Assembly (NCBI GenBank): GCA_014191755.1
Contig: BJHE01000013.1
Coordinates: 1-57,521 of the forward strand
Origin: Cyanobium sp.
Lineage (GTDB): Bacteria > Cyanobacteriota > Cyanobacteriia > PCC-6307 > Cyanobiaceae
DNA length: 57,521 nt
Reading direction: 5' to 3'
Under the pieces are notes generated by a model. It worked only from the letters and a program-made list of their open reading frames with translations, did no database searches and was not told the origin of the DNA. Of the stretch, positions 18,474-26,218 are shown piece after piece (within the stretch, counting starts at the first letter, position 1; every line of letters starts with the position of its first letter). Position numbers and translations under genes: made by a program.

Positions 18474-18516
18474 GGATAGATCGTGCGCAGCCACGATCTT
18501 ATCCGATGTTGGACAA
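18474..18516. mobile_element. IS91-like terminal hairpin, left copy
   Basis: GGATAGATCGTG (18474-18485) pairs with CACGATCTTATCC (18492-18504, one extra T) around CGCAGC, then GATG and TTGGACAA. The same element occurs inverted at 22939-22980. In both cases it lies downstream of the 3' end of an IS91-like transposase remnant, in the same relative orientation, which fits the rolling-circle origin end of IS91-family elements. Confidence 0.65.
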
Positions 18517-18795
18517 ACTCTTTGGCGCATAGGACAGGCTACCTACGGAAGATACATCCGCCCTGAAGTCAGCTCTGATCCAGGTTTGGTGCCTCGGAGT
18601 ATGGCCGGTTGGGTGTCTAAAAGCTTCTGCTGACCATTTTGTGGCAGTGTAGGCCCGCAGCTAAGCACTGCTTGCTCATTCTGTTGTTGATCACAGTGAT
18701 ACAAGCCTAAGATTGGGGCCAACAGGCTACGGTTCTATTGATATGATACCTGCCAATCTTTGTTGTCAACACAATCGATCGTCACCCAGTCGCAG

Positions 18796-19809
18796 CTATT
18801 TGCAGGTGACCATCATTGGATTCCCGCAATGCTGACAGAGAATCGGAGGGCGTTCCGGCTTAGATGTTGGTTGCGGCACCACGACTCTGAGCAGGATCTG
18901 CAGCAGCTGAATCAGCCGCTTGCTGTTGGCATGCAGGATGCCAAAATCACGCACACGCCGAAATCGCTGGGGCAGCACGTGCTGCAGGAGTAGCCATAAG
19001 AACTCCGCGCCTGGAAGGGTTCGGGTCTGTTGTTCGCCCTTGTTGTCCATGTAGCGGAAGCTGGTCTTGGCGTCCACATCGGCGATGATGTTCTTCTCGG
19101 GGAGCACGCCCCGATAAAGATAGCGTCCCAGATACACCAAGGCCTTCTCACCACGACCCACATCCTTGCAGTCCACCACCCAATTACCCGGTAGCGTCTT
19201 CTCGGCGTGGAGCCCCCCCAGGCGCATGGCGTCAAACCATTTGGCGCGGAACACCGTCGCCAGGTTGTTAGCCCAGAAGAGAACCTATCCCTTCTTCTGT
19301 CGCCACTTTCTGCCATGCTCCTCGATTGCACCTGCCGGTGCAATCAGATGCACGTAGGGATGATTGTCCAGCTTGCGCCTATGGGTGTGCAACACCGCAT
19401 GGGCACCCATTCAGCCATTCAGCCGTGGATCCCTCCCGGCGAACGAGGCGATGGTCTGCCACGCTATGTTGAGCAGCAGATCGTATGCCATTGGTTGATG
19501 TCGCCCGAACAGGTGGCGCAGTTCAGATGGCACCGTGAAGGTAATCGGGTAGTACTGCACAGGCAGTAGTTTGGCCCGCTGGCGCTGCAACCTTTGCTCG
19601 CTTTCGTGATGCTGGCAATAGTGGCAGCTCCGATGGCCGCAGGAATCCGGCAACGTGACGGTGTGATGGTAGTCGCCGCATTCCAACAACATCACAGAAC
19701 TGTGCTGATTTCGGCAACGACGGATGCAATTGAGGGCGTGGTGATGGCTTGGTAGAAGCTCATGGCCGTGGGTACGCACCAGTTCGCTGCGGTAGCGATT
19801 CACCACATC
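18796..19809 (-). pseudogene. IS91-like (Y2) transposase remnant, left copy
   Basis: Read on the minus strand, the remnant begins inside the N-terminal zinc-binding region (CGHRSCHYCQHHESEQRLQRQ, LLPVQYYPITFTVP), typical of IS91/IS801 transposases, and ends with the conserved C-terminal part (VVDCKDVGRGEKALVYLGRY, LPGAEFLWLLLQHVLP, RRVRDFG). Reading frame is lost between about 19411 and 19254: a stop after DPRLNG, frameshift, and a further in-frame TAG before VLFWANNLATVFRAKWF. The His-containing segment YVHLIAPAGAIEEHG of the catalytic region is still visible around 19320-19360. Several independent lesions mean no functional transposase. Its 5' end is joined to an IS1182-like fragment. Confidence 0.8.
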
Positions 19810-20110
19810 GGCAAGGTCCTCGTAACAAGCCCTCTCGATCTTCCGTGAAGAGATGGTGCCCACGCTGTACGCGTAAAGCAGCAGCATCGTCAACCGCTGC
19901 GCGGAAGACTTCGTCTACATCCGTGGATCGAATCCCTTCTTTCCACGGGGATCGTTGGCCTGAGCGGGGATTAGGATGGCCGCAAGATCCAGCTCATCCA
20001 CCAGATCCAGCAGGAAATACACCTGGTGGTCTTCAGAAAGCCACTCCCGGGGTGATGGTGGCAGGAGGGTGGTCTGGCTCCGGCTGCCAGGGGCGAAAGG
20101 TCTTGGACAT
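19810..20110 (-). pseudogene. IS1182-like transposase N-terminal fragment
   Basis: Starting at the ATG at 20110 the minus strand reads MSKTFRPWQPEPDHPP, then after a frameshift REWLSEDHQVYFLLDLVDEL and a conserved AQANDPRGKKGFDPRM, a stop (TAG), and finally MLLLYAYSVGTISSRKIERA and CYEDLA, after which the sequence switches to IS91-like transposase. This order is the N-terminus of IS1182-type DDE transposases (DUF772 region). Only about the first 100 residues remain, with one frameshift and one stop. The clean switch at 19810 suggests the IS91-like element inserted into, or recombined with, the older IS1182-like element. Confidence 0.75.
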
Positions 20111-20317
20111 CTGCATGCCCCACTCTCGCGTCTAGATCCATTGCGGTCACTGGGATCTGGGCAGAATCGGGGGCCTCTGCCTGGAGGGCCTGGAGCTGCT
20201 CGGGACCCTCTACAGCTGGTGTTGAGCGTGTAGGTGAGAGAAGGTTGTGATGCATATCATAGGTAAAATTGACTGAGGTCACAGACGCATCAGGAGAAGC
20301 GCTGAAAACTGAACAAT

Positions 20318-20336
20318 GAAATGCCTCAGGCATTTC
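20318..20336 (+). terminator. Short perfect hairpin with U-rich tail ahead of the protease gene
   Basis: GAAATGCC (20318-20325), loop TCA, GGCATTTC (20329-20336), followed by GTTTTC. This is a compact intrinsic-terminator-like structure 29 bases upstream of the preferred protease start. It could end upstream transcription or attenuate the cassette. Confidence 0.45.
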
Positions 20337-20365
20337 GTTTTCATCTCTCCTTAAGCACGAATGCC

Positions 20366-21466
20366 ATGACCCTCGAACGTATGGATACAGATGCCTTGCA
20401 GTCTGCTGTCCAACAAGCAGGTGAGAGTTGGCTGGCCGGCCCCACTCCTCTTTCGGAACTTCCCGATGCCGAAAAGCGTCTACGACTCGGTGCAACTCCT
20501 CCCCCTGGGGAACCATCCCTTGAGGCTCGGGAACTTGCTGCCGCCATCAATCGCAGTGAGGCGGCACAAAGTGCCGCAGGGGCCCCAGCAGCCTTCGATC
20601 TCCGCAATGTGGGTGGTGGTAACTTCATCACCTCCGTGAAGGATCAGGGAAGCTGCGGCTCCTGCGTTGCCTTCGGCAGCGCGGCCACTGTGGAAGGCAC
20701 GTTCCGTCGCCAGCTCAATGATCCGAACCGGGCCGTAGACTTCTCCGAAGCCCATCTGTTTTACTGCATCGCCCGCGCCCAGGGTCGCAATTGTGGTAAC
20801 GGTTGGTGGTGCGATAAAGGGCTCGATGCCTTCAAGACCGATGGGGTTGTCGATGAAGCCTGCTATCCCTACGTTGCCGGCGACCAGAACTGCACCAACC
20901 GCTGCGCCGACTGGCAGAACCGCCTCACCAAGATCAGCGGCTGGCGCACAATCACTTCAGTAGCCCAGATGAAGGAGTGGATCTCCACCCGAGGTCCACT
21001 CTCCTGTGCGTTCACCGTTTACAACGATTTCTTTTCCTATCGCAGCGGTGTGTATCGCCATGTCAGCGGTGCCGCCGCTGGTGGGCATTGCGTTACCTGC
21101 ATCGGTTACAACGACGCAGGTCGGTACTGGATCTGCAAAAACAGTTGGGGCGACAAATGGGGGGATAAGGGTTTCTTCTCCATCGGCTACGGCGAATGCG
21201 GAATCGATGCCCAGATGTGGGCTGTTGAAAGCGTGATCGAGACCCTCTGGGTGAACGGTGCCAAGGTGCTTGGCCTCTGGACGATCGACCAGGAGCGCAA
21301 TGCCTGGGTGTTCCTCGATAAAGGGATCGGCTGGCGTCGGATCGCCTTCGACAACGATGTGATCTTCGCCGACCTGCTCACCCTGTTCTCCAGCGCCAAG
21401 CTCACCCAGAGCCCTGTGAATGTGTATCTGGATGCGGGTGTGATCAAACAAGTCTACGTATTCTAG
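20366..21466 (+). CDS. Papain-family (C1A) cysteine protease with unusual C-terminal domain
   Basis: 366 residues from the ATG at 20366 (another ATG at 20321 lies inside the hairpin and is disfavoured). A short acidic propeptide-like region (about 1-75) contains EKRLRLGATPPP. The papain core follows with the complete catalytic set: Gln94 and Cys100 in VKDQGSCGSCVAF, His241 in GGHCVTCIGY, Asn259 in WICKNSWG. Many cysteines (FYCIARAQGRNCGNGWWC, CTNRC) suggest disulfides, yet no signal peptide is visible, so either cytosolic action or non-classical export is possible. The last ~75 residues (LGLWTIDQERNAWVFL... GIGWRRI) form a separate domain repeated as a stand-alone protein in the next gene. 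A chagasin-type inhibitor gene follows, consistent with protection of the producer. The neighbours are IS91-like remnants. Confidence 0.9.
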   Translation: MTLERMDTDALQSAVQQAGESWLAGPTPLSELPDAEKRLRLGATPPPGEPSLEARELAAAINRSEAAQSAAGAPAAFDLRNVGGGNFITSVKDQGSCGSCVAFGSAATVEGTFRRQLNDPNRAVDFSEAHLFYCIARAQGRNCGNGWWCDKGLDAFKTDGVVDEACYPYVAGDQNCTNRCADWQNRLTKISGWRTITSVAQMKEWISTRGPLSCAFTVYNDFFSYRSGVYRHVSGAAAGGHCVTCIGYNDAGRYWICKNSWGDKWGDKGFFSIGYGECGIDAQMWAVESVIETLWVNGAKVLGLWTIDQERNAWVFLDKGIGWRRIAFDNDVIFADLLTLFSSAKLTQSPVNVYLDAGVIKQVYVF

Positions 21467-21476
21467 GTGTGATCCC

Positions 21477-21908
21477 ATGCCTTGCTCCTGTGATTCCGAG
21501 GGTCAACCAACCCTGCAACCTCAACCTTCTCTTGCTTCCACCGCTTCCTTCGCCATGACTGACAAAGCCCCCGACCAGAACCCTCCTGCAGCCGGCCAGT
21601 TGTCCGGCGATCTCGCCGCCGGTGACGCCCAGCCAAGCCAGACGCCCCCCAGCGCAACCGAATCGGGGACCGGTGGCGGCATTACGGCCTGGAACAACGA
21701 CAAGCGGGTGACGGCTCTATGGTCCATCAACCAGAACCGTAACTCCTGGGTCTACATCAACGGGGTGGGGTGGAAGCGTCTTTCCGCCGCCTCAGACAGT
21801 GCCAATCTGGCCCTGACAGTGCTGGCAGCCAATGCCAAGCAATCGCGAACCAATTACACTTACAGAGATGAAAGCGATGGATTGATCCATGAGTCCTACG
21901 TATGGTGA
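21477..21908 (+). CDS. Stand-alone copy of the protease C-terminal domain
   Basis: 143 residues. The first ~65 are Gln/Pro/Ala/Ser-rich and look disordered; the rest (VTALWSINQNRNSWVYI, GVGWKRL, YTYRDESDG, ending SYVW) aligns plainly with the C-terminal domain of the protease encoded ten bases upstream (LGLWTIDQERNAWVFL, GIGWRRI, ending VYVF). No catalytic residues are present. I know of no functional assignment for this domain. By context it may be an adaptor, a decoy or a binding partner. Start codon uncertain: ATG 21477 gives the adjacent position, ATG 21555 (MTDKAPDQ) would remove 26 residues. Confidence 0.75.
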   Translation: MPCSCDSEGQPTLQPQPSLASTASFAMTDKAPDQNPPAAGQLSGDLAAGDAQPSQTPPSATESGTGGGITAWNNDKRVTALWSINQNRNSWVYINGVGWKRLSAASDSANLALTVLAANAKQSRTNYTYRDESDGLIHESYVW

Positions 21909-21947
21909 TCACTTCACAGCCCCACTCCAGCAGGACCCGATCCAGTC

Positions 21948-22271
21948 GTGACCCAGATTCTCCTCACAGCTGCCCAGAGCGGCTTCCCGATTGAGGCCAG
22001 GGTGGGCGACGAGCTGGTTCTCCAGCTTGTCGAAAATCCCACCACCGGCTATCGATGGCAGCCTGACTCCGAACTGCAGCTCCCAGCCCGGGAGGATCAC
22101 TATGTGCCAGCCGCTGGGGCAACAGGAGCGGGGGGTGTGCGCACCCTCCGCCTTTTACTCTCGAGCCCAGGCAGCTTTGATCTGGCCTTCAGCCTCCGCC
22201 GACCCTGGGAGGGGGAGGGCCAGGTCCTTGAGCGTGTGGTTTACCATCTGCTGGTTCGAAATGAGCCGTAG
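21948..22271 (+). CDS. Chagasin-type (I42) cysteine-protease inhibitor
   Basis: 107 residues from GTG. All three protease-contacting loops of chagasin are present: NPTTGYRW (30-37, BC loop), GAGG (60-63, DE loop, preceded by Ala-rich sequence) and RPWEG (85-89, FG loop), spaced as in Trypanosoma cruzi chagasin on an immunoglobulin-like beta sandwich. Chagasins block papain-like C1 proteases by wedging these loops into the active-site cleft (established). The gene lies 39 bases after the stand-alone domain gene and about 480 bases after the C1 protease, same strand, so the natural target is probably that protease. No signal peptide is seen, matching the absence of one on the protease. Confidence 0.88.
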   Translation: MTQILLTAAQSGFPIEARVGDELVLQLVENPTTGYRWQPDSELQLPAREDHYVPAAGATGAGGVRTLRLLLSSPGSFDLAFSLRRPWEGEGQVLERVVYHLLVRNEP

Positions 22272-22278
22272 CCTCACC

Positions 22279-22774
22279 TCGCCTCACTGCCAGCATTTTG
22301 AAAACCAGCAGTGGGTCGAGCGGCAAACAGCCAAGCTCCTGCCAGTCCCCCATAGAGAGGGTCGTCCACTGCAAAGCCGTTGGACGAGGCGACAAGGCAC
22401 TGGCCTATTTGGGCTGCTATCTGTATAGAGGTGTAATCCCTGAGAAGAACATTCTCAAGGATCAAGACGGAAGCGTGACGTTCGAGACAGTCGACAATGT
22501 AGGGACAGAAATCATTCAGAGCATACCTGGTGCTGAGTTTCTCTGGCTGCTTCTTCGTCATGTCTTGCCCAAGCATTTTCGGCGAGTCAGGGACTTTGGA
22601 TTGCTTCATGGCAGTGCCAAAGCTGTGGTTCGGTTGCTGCAGATCCTGCTCAATCTAATCCCACTCCACCCCATACCCACAGACGAAAAACAGCCGATGG
22701 TCTGCCCTGAATGCAGCGGACTGATAAGGATTATTGCTGTAAGAGTAAATGCAGCAGTTCCTTTACGGCTTTGA
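22279..22774 (+). pseudogene. IS91-like transposase remnant, right copy, internally deleted
   Basis: The N-terminal zinc-binding end CQHFENQQWVERQTAKLLPVP (22285-22347, frame 1) is joined, with a frame change, directly to the C-terminal region VVHCKAVGRGDKALAYLG, YLYRGVIPEKNIL, IPGAEFLWLLLRHVLP and RRVRDFGLLHG. About 150 residues containing the catalytic HUH/Tyr region are missing. It is clearly homologous to, but diverged from, the left remnant (18796-19809), and points the opposite way, so the two face outward from the protease cassette. It begins just after the inhibitor's stop codon. Confidence 0.8.
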
Positions 22775-22991
22775 GCCGTAGATGGAATTAATAGCTATAC
22801 GCGATACCATTATCCCCATCCATGCTTGCTGGCCGCTTCTAGCGAAATGAAGTGGCCTGCTCGGCTAGGACAATTCGAAAGCAGCCCTTAAATTTGAGCC
22901 GATCTTTCTGCAGTAGTCCTTGGCGCTACCTTGCGGGCTTGTCCAACTATGGATAGATCGTGGCTGCGCACGATCTATCCATACGGGTTAG
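22775..22991 (+). other. 3' flank of the right IS91-like remnant
   Basis: About 165 bases of noncoding sequence lead to the terminal hairpin (listed separately). I see no gene here. Confidence 0.45.
22939..22980. mobile_element. IS91-like terminal hairpin, right copy
   Basis: TTGTCCAA, CTAT, then GGATAGATCGTG (22951-22962), GCTGCG, and CACGATCTATCC (22969-22980), a perfect 12-bp stem. It is the reverse complement of the element at 18474-18516 and marks the right boundary of the mobile segment; the antitoxin fragment resumes within about 12 bases. Confidence 0.65.
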
Positions 22992-23201
22992 CTGGAGGCT
23001 GCTCTCAAGGTTGGAGATCCCAGTCATATCACCGCTGCACTAGGAGATATTGCCAAGGTCAAAAGCATGAGCCAAACCGCATGTGAGGCCGGTCTGGGCA
23101 GGGAAAGTCTTTAAAAGTTCTTATTCTCTTCCGGAAATCCAGAAATGGCAACTATTTTGAAGGTGATCTCCGCGTCGGGTTTGCAACTGCATGCCTGCTG
23201 A
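22992..23201 (+). pseudogene. HigA-like addiction-module antidote gene fragment
   Basis: Translating from 22992 gives LEAALKVGDPSHITAALG, DIAKVKSMSQTACEAGLGRE, then a TAA (23112-23114) where relatives have a Tyr codon, then GNPEMATILKVISASGLQLH before a final stop. This is the DNA-binding helix-turn-helix body of the COG3636 antidote family. The 5' third is missing because the IS91-like end sits immediately upstream. The frame is otherwise intact, so the nonsense change is recent or tolerated. No matching RelE/HigB toxin gene is visible. Confidence 0.75.
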
Positions 23202-23298
23202 CAAGGCGAAGATGGCTGTCTAACGGGCCCCTCGTGTGTGGTGGCCGCCCTGTTCTTCGATCTGGAAGCTTTCCAGAGCGTCTCCGTGCTAACTGCGG

Positions 23299-23685
23299 CT
23301 ACTCCGAACCCAGCAACTCCACATCGGCGATGCCTCGAAAATCGCTGTCCATGGTGTGCAACCTGGCCTGCTGATCCCTGGCCGTGGCCAGGATGATGCT
23401 GTCCGCCATCGGTAGCTGCAGAGCATGGCTGAGCTGGGCTGCCGCCAGTGCCAAGCGGCTGTCGAGTTCCACCACCTGAGCGCCCTGCATCACAGCAGCC
23501 GCCTGCACAGCCTGTTCCTCCCCGTGTTCACGCAGCACCCATTTGTACACCTCATGGATGGTGACCGCCGGCACCAACAGGGCACGTTCGTCGGCCATCA
23601 GGGCCAGGAAGTGCTCGGCCTGCCCACCATTGGTGAACACCTCAATCCAGCCCGAGGAGTCCACCACCACCCGCTTGAGCGTCAC
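23299..23685 (-). CDS. vapC: PIN-domain toxin, VapC type
   Basis: 128 residues, a Mg2+-dependent PIN ribonuclease. Acidic active-site residues are visible: VVDSSGWIEVF (first Asp), HEVYKWV (Glu), MADSIILATA (Asp), and TMDSDFRGI (final Asp). The GTG start overlaps the stop of the AbrB-type antitoxin by four bases (GTGA), the usual type II arrangement with the antitoxin first. VapC toxins cleave specific tRNAs or rRNA (established for the family); this target is unknown. It appears intact. Confidence 0.9.
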   Translation of the reverse strand: MTLKRVVVDSSGWIEVFTNGGQAEHFLALMADERALLVPAVTIHEVYKWVLREHGEEQAVQAAAVMQGAQVVELDSRLALAAAQLSHALQLPMADSIILATARDQQARLHTMDSDFRGIADVELLGSE

Positions 23686-23903
23686 AGGCGATCCCCCTCG
23701 CGCTGGAAGGTGTTCTTGCCCGGCAGAAAACCGCGCAGGGCCGCGGGTGTCTGGGTGGGCACCAACTCGATGCGCCCCGGCAAGGCGATCACCTGAAGGG
23801 TCTGCCCAGGGCTGAGGCCGAACTGCTCGCGGACCCGCTTGGGAATCACAACCTGGAACTTAGGGGAGATGGTCGTGACATCCATGGCAAAGTCGTCATA
23901 CAT
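23682..23903 (-). CDS. vapB: AbrB/MazE-fold antitoxin partner of VapC
   Basis: About 73 residues from the ATG at 23903, or 67 from the ATG at 23885. The swapped-hairpin AbrB signature is VTTISPKFQVVIPKRVREQF followed by GLSPGQTLQVIAL. The C-terminal tail (LRGFLPGKNTFQREGDRL) is the toxin-neutralising part and overlaps the toxin start. It would autoregulate the pair; no clear palindrome was picked out upstream. Confidence 0.87.
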   Translation of the reverse strand: MYDDFAMDVTTISPKFQVVIPKRVREQFGLSPGQTLQVIALPGRIELVPTQTPAALRGFLPGKNTFQREGDRL

Positions 23904-24031
23904 GATGCCGATCGATCCTAACTCGTTTTGCGGCTCGAGTTGCTGACTAAGCGCAGCACCCCAGCCTCCCAGAGCCCCCATCTCCCCCGCGCCCCTGACA
24001 TCCTGGAACTCCCAACCGCCCCCACTCCGCC

Positions 24032-24691
24032 ATGGCCTCCTGGCTGGTCACCGGCGCCAACCGCGGCATCGGCCTGGCGCTCTGCCGCCTGCTCCAGGCG
24101 CGGGGCGACCGCGTGATCGCCGTGTGCCGCACGCCCTCAGCGGAGCTGCAGGCGCTGGGGGTGCGGATCGAGGCGGGGATCGAACTCACCAGCGCGGCGT
24201 CGCTCGACAACCTCGCCACGCGCCTTGCCGGGGTGCGGCTTGATGGCGCGATCCTCAATGCCGGCATCCTGGAGGCCGACAACCTCGAGAGCTTCAGCGC
24301 CGAGAGCCTGCGCCGCCAGTTTGAGCTGAACGCCTTGGCGCCGCTGCTGCTGGCCCGCGCCCTGCTGCCCAACCTGCCGGCGGGCTCGAAGCTGGGGCTG
24401 ATCACCAGCCGCATGGGCTCGATCGACGACAACGGCTCCGGCGGCTACTACGGCTACCGCCTCAGCAAGACGGCCCTGAACATGGCCGGTCGCTCCCTCG
24501 CGGTGGACCTGAAGCCCCGCGGCATCGCCGTGGCGATCCTCCACCCCGGCATGGTGGCCACCCGCATGGTGGGATTCTCGGGCATTCCCCCGGAGCAGGC
24601 GGCAACGGGTCTTCTGGCCCAGCTGGATGCTCTGTCGCTGGAATCGAGCGGCCGCTTCTGGCACGCCAACGGTGAGGAGCTGCCCTGGTGA
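24032..24691 (+). CDS. Short-chain dehydrogenase/reductase
   Basis: 219 residues, classical SDR. TGANRGIG (cofactor-binding TGxxxGxG), LNAGIL (NAG), SRMGSI (catalytic Ser area) and YGYRLSK (Tyr-x3-Lys) are all present. The Arg after the Gly motif and after the second strand (VCRT) suggests NADP(H). The substrate is unknown. The stop overlaps the GTG of the P450 gene downstream (GTGA), implying a shared two-step pathway, perhaps on an isoprenoid or lipid. This pairing is inference. Confidence 0.9.
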   Translation: MASWLVTGANRGIGLALCRLLQARGDRVIAVCRTPSAELQALGVRIEAGIELTSAASLDNLATRLAGVRLDGAILNAGILEADNLESFSAESLRRQFELNALAPLLLARALLPNLPAGSKLGLITSRMGSIDDNGSGGYYGYRLSKTALNMAGRSLAVDLKPRGIAVAILHPGMVATRMVGFSGIPPEQAATGLLAQLDALSLESSGRFWHANGEELPW

Positions 24692-26145
24692 ACACCCCTG
24701 CCCAGCAGACATCCGCCCGCCCCCTGCCGCGCACCGGCGCCGTGACCGGTGTGCTGGAGGCCCTGGCCTTCTTCCGTGATCCGGGCTTTGCCCAGAAGCG
24801 CTTCGCCGAATACGGCAACGTGTTTGCCACCAACCTGCTGGGGCAGCCCCTGGTGTTCATCCGCGGCGGCCGGGCGATCGGGGATCTGCTGGCCCAGCCG
24901 GATGGCTGCGAGGGCTGGTGGCCCGTCAGCGTGCGCGAGCTGCTGGGCAGCCGCTCGTTGGCCAACCGCAACGGCCCCGATCACCGCGCCCGCCGGCGGG
25001 TGGTGGGCCAGCTGTTCTCGGCGGCGGCCCTGCGCCGCTACAGCCCCGGCATCGTGGCCCTGGTTGACGAGCTCAGCACCGAGCTGGCCGCCGCATCCAC
25101 GCCGGTGTCCCTGGTGGATCGCCTGCGCCGCTTTGCCTTCAGCGTGATCGCCACGGTGGTGCTGGGCCTGGAGGGCGATGACCGCGAGGCCCTCTTCCAC
25201 GACTTCGAGATCTGGACCCGCGCCCTGTTCTCCGTGCCCTTGGCCCTGCCCGGCACCCCCTTCGCCCGGGCCCTGCAGGCCCGTGGCCGGCTGCTAGCGC
25301 GCCTCGGCGAGGTGCTGCGCCGCAGCCGTGAGCGCGCGGCGGCCGGCGAACCGCTGGCCGGTGGGCTGGACCTGCTCAGCGGCGGCCTCGATGAGGCGGG
25401 CCTCCCCCTCGACGACGCCGACGTGGTGGAGCAGCTCCTGCTGTTGCTGTTCGCCGGCTACGAAACCACCGCCTCCTCGCTCAGCTGTCTGATGACGGCA
25501 TTGCTGCAGCATCCCGAACTGGAGCCCTGGTGGCGGCCGGAGCTGGAGGCTCTGCCCTGGCCGCCGGCCCCCGAGCAGGCCGCCAGCGCCTACGACGCCG
25601 CTGCCGCGCCGAAGCTCTCGGCCCTGATCAGCGAGGTGATGCGCCTCAACCCACCGGTGGGTGGCTTCTTCCGGCGCACCACCCGGGAGCTGGTGCTCGA
25701 TGGCGTGGCGGTGCCCGCCGGCCAGGTGGTGCAGGTGGCCCTGGCCGCCTCGAATCGGTATCGGGAGGCCGGCAGCGGTTCTGAGGTCGAGAAACCGCCA
25801 CGCTCCCAGCAAGCTACTGCGACCTCTGAAGACACCCCGGCCAGTGCAAATACCGACGCCAAACGGAGCGACACGAGCTCTCAGCCCCCCGACGACCTGG
25901 CGACCTTCCGCCCCCAGCGGCACCTGGACGGCGACATGGGCCTCACCCTGCTGCCCTTCGGCGGCGGCGAGCGGGTCTGCCTGGGCAAGGCGCTGGCGGA
26001 GCTCGAAATTCGTCTGATGGCGGTGGGTCTGCTGGGCCGCCTGCAGCTGCAACTGGCGCCCCCCGATCAGGATCTCTCGCTGCAGCTGATTCCCAGCCCG
26101 TCGCCGCGTGGGGGGTTGCGGGTGGTGTGCGATGGCCGGCGATAG
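24688..26145 (+). CDS. Cytochrome P450 with low-complexity insert
   Basis: 485 residues. I-helix LLFAGYETTASS (about 252-263, AGxET), K-helix EVMRLNP (ExxR, about 316), and the heme loop PFGGGERVCLGKALAELE with the axial Cys near residue 430. Overall it resembles cyanobacterial CYP120-type enzymes, one of which in Synechocystis hydroxylates retinoids (established). The meander region before the heme loop, normally NRDP..F..P..F.P.R, is replaced by a Ser/Thr/Pro/Glu-rich insert (about 361-405) and then DDLATFRPQRHL. The insert is an oddity of this protein. The GTG start overlaps the SDR stop. Confidence 0.9.
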   Translation: MNTPAQQTSARPLPRTGAVTGVLEALAFFRDPGFAQKRFAEYGNVFATNLLGQPLVFIRGGRAIGDLLAQPDGCEGWWPVSVRELLGSRSLANRNGPDHRARRRVVGQLFSAAALRRYSPGIVALVDELSTELAAASTPVSLVDRLRRFAFSVIATVVLGLEGDDREALFHDFEIWTRALFSVPLALPGTPFARALQARGRLLARLGEVLRRSRERAAAGEPLAGGLDLLSGGLDEAGLPLDDADVVEQLLLLLFAGYETTASSLSCLMTALLQHPELEPWWRPELEALPWPPAPEQAASAYDAAAAPKLSALISEVMRLNPPVGGFFRRTTRELVLDGVAVPAGQVVQVALAASNRYREAGSGSEVEKPPRSQQATATSEDTPASANTDAKRSDTSSQPPDDLATFRPQRHLDGDMGLTLLPFGGGERVCLGKALAELEIRLMAVGLLGRLQLQLAPPDQDLSLQLIPSPSPRGGLRVVCDGRR

Positions 26146-26218
26146 CGTGCTGGATGCCGACCGGCAACCGCCGCGGGTGCACGCCTGATCGCGACCTCAC
26201 CGTGCAGCCGAAGCTGCC

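Noticed and set aside
20321..20365. ATG 20321 as protease start
   Set aside because: It sits within the hairpin stem and adds residues unlike a signal or propeptide; ATG 20366 preferred, though not proven.
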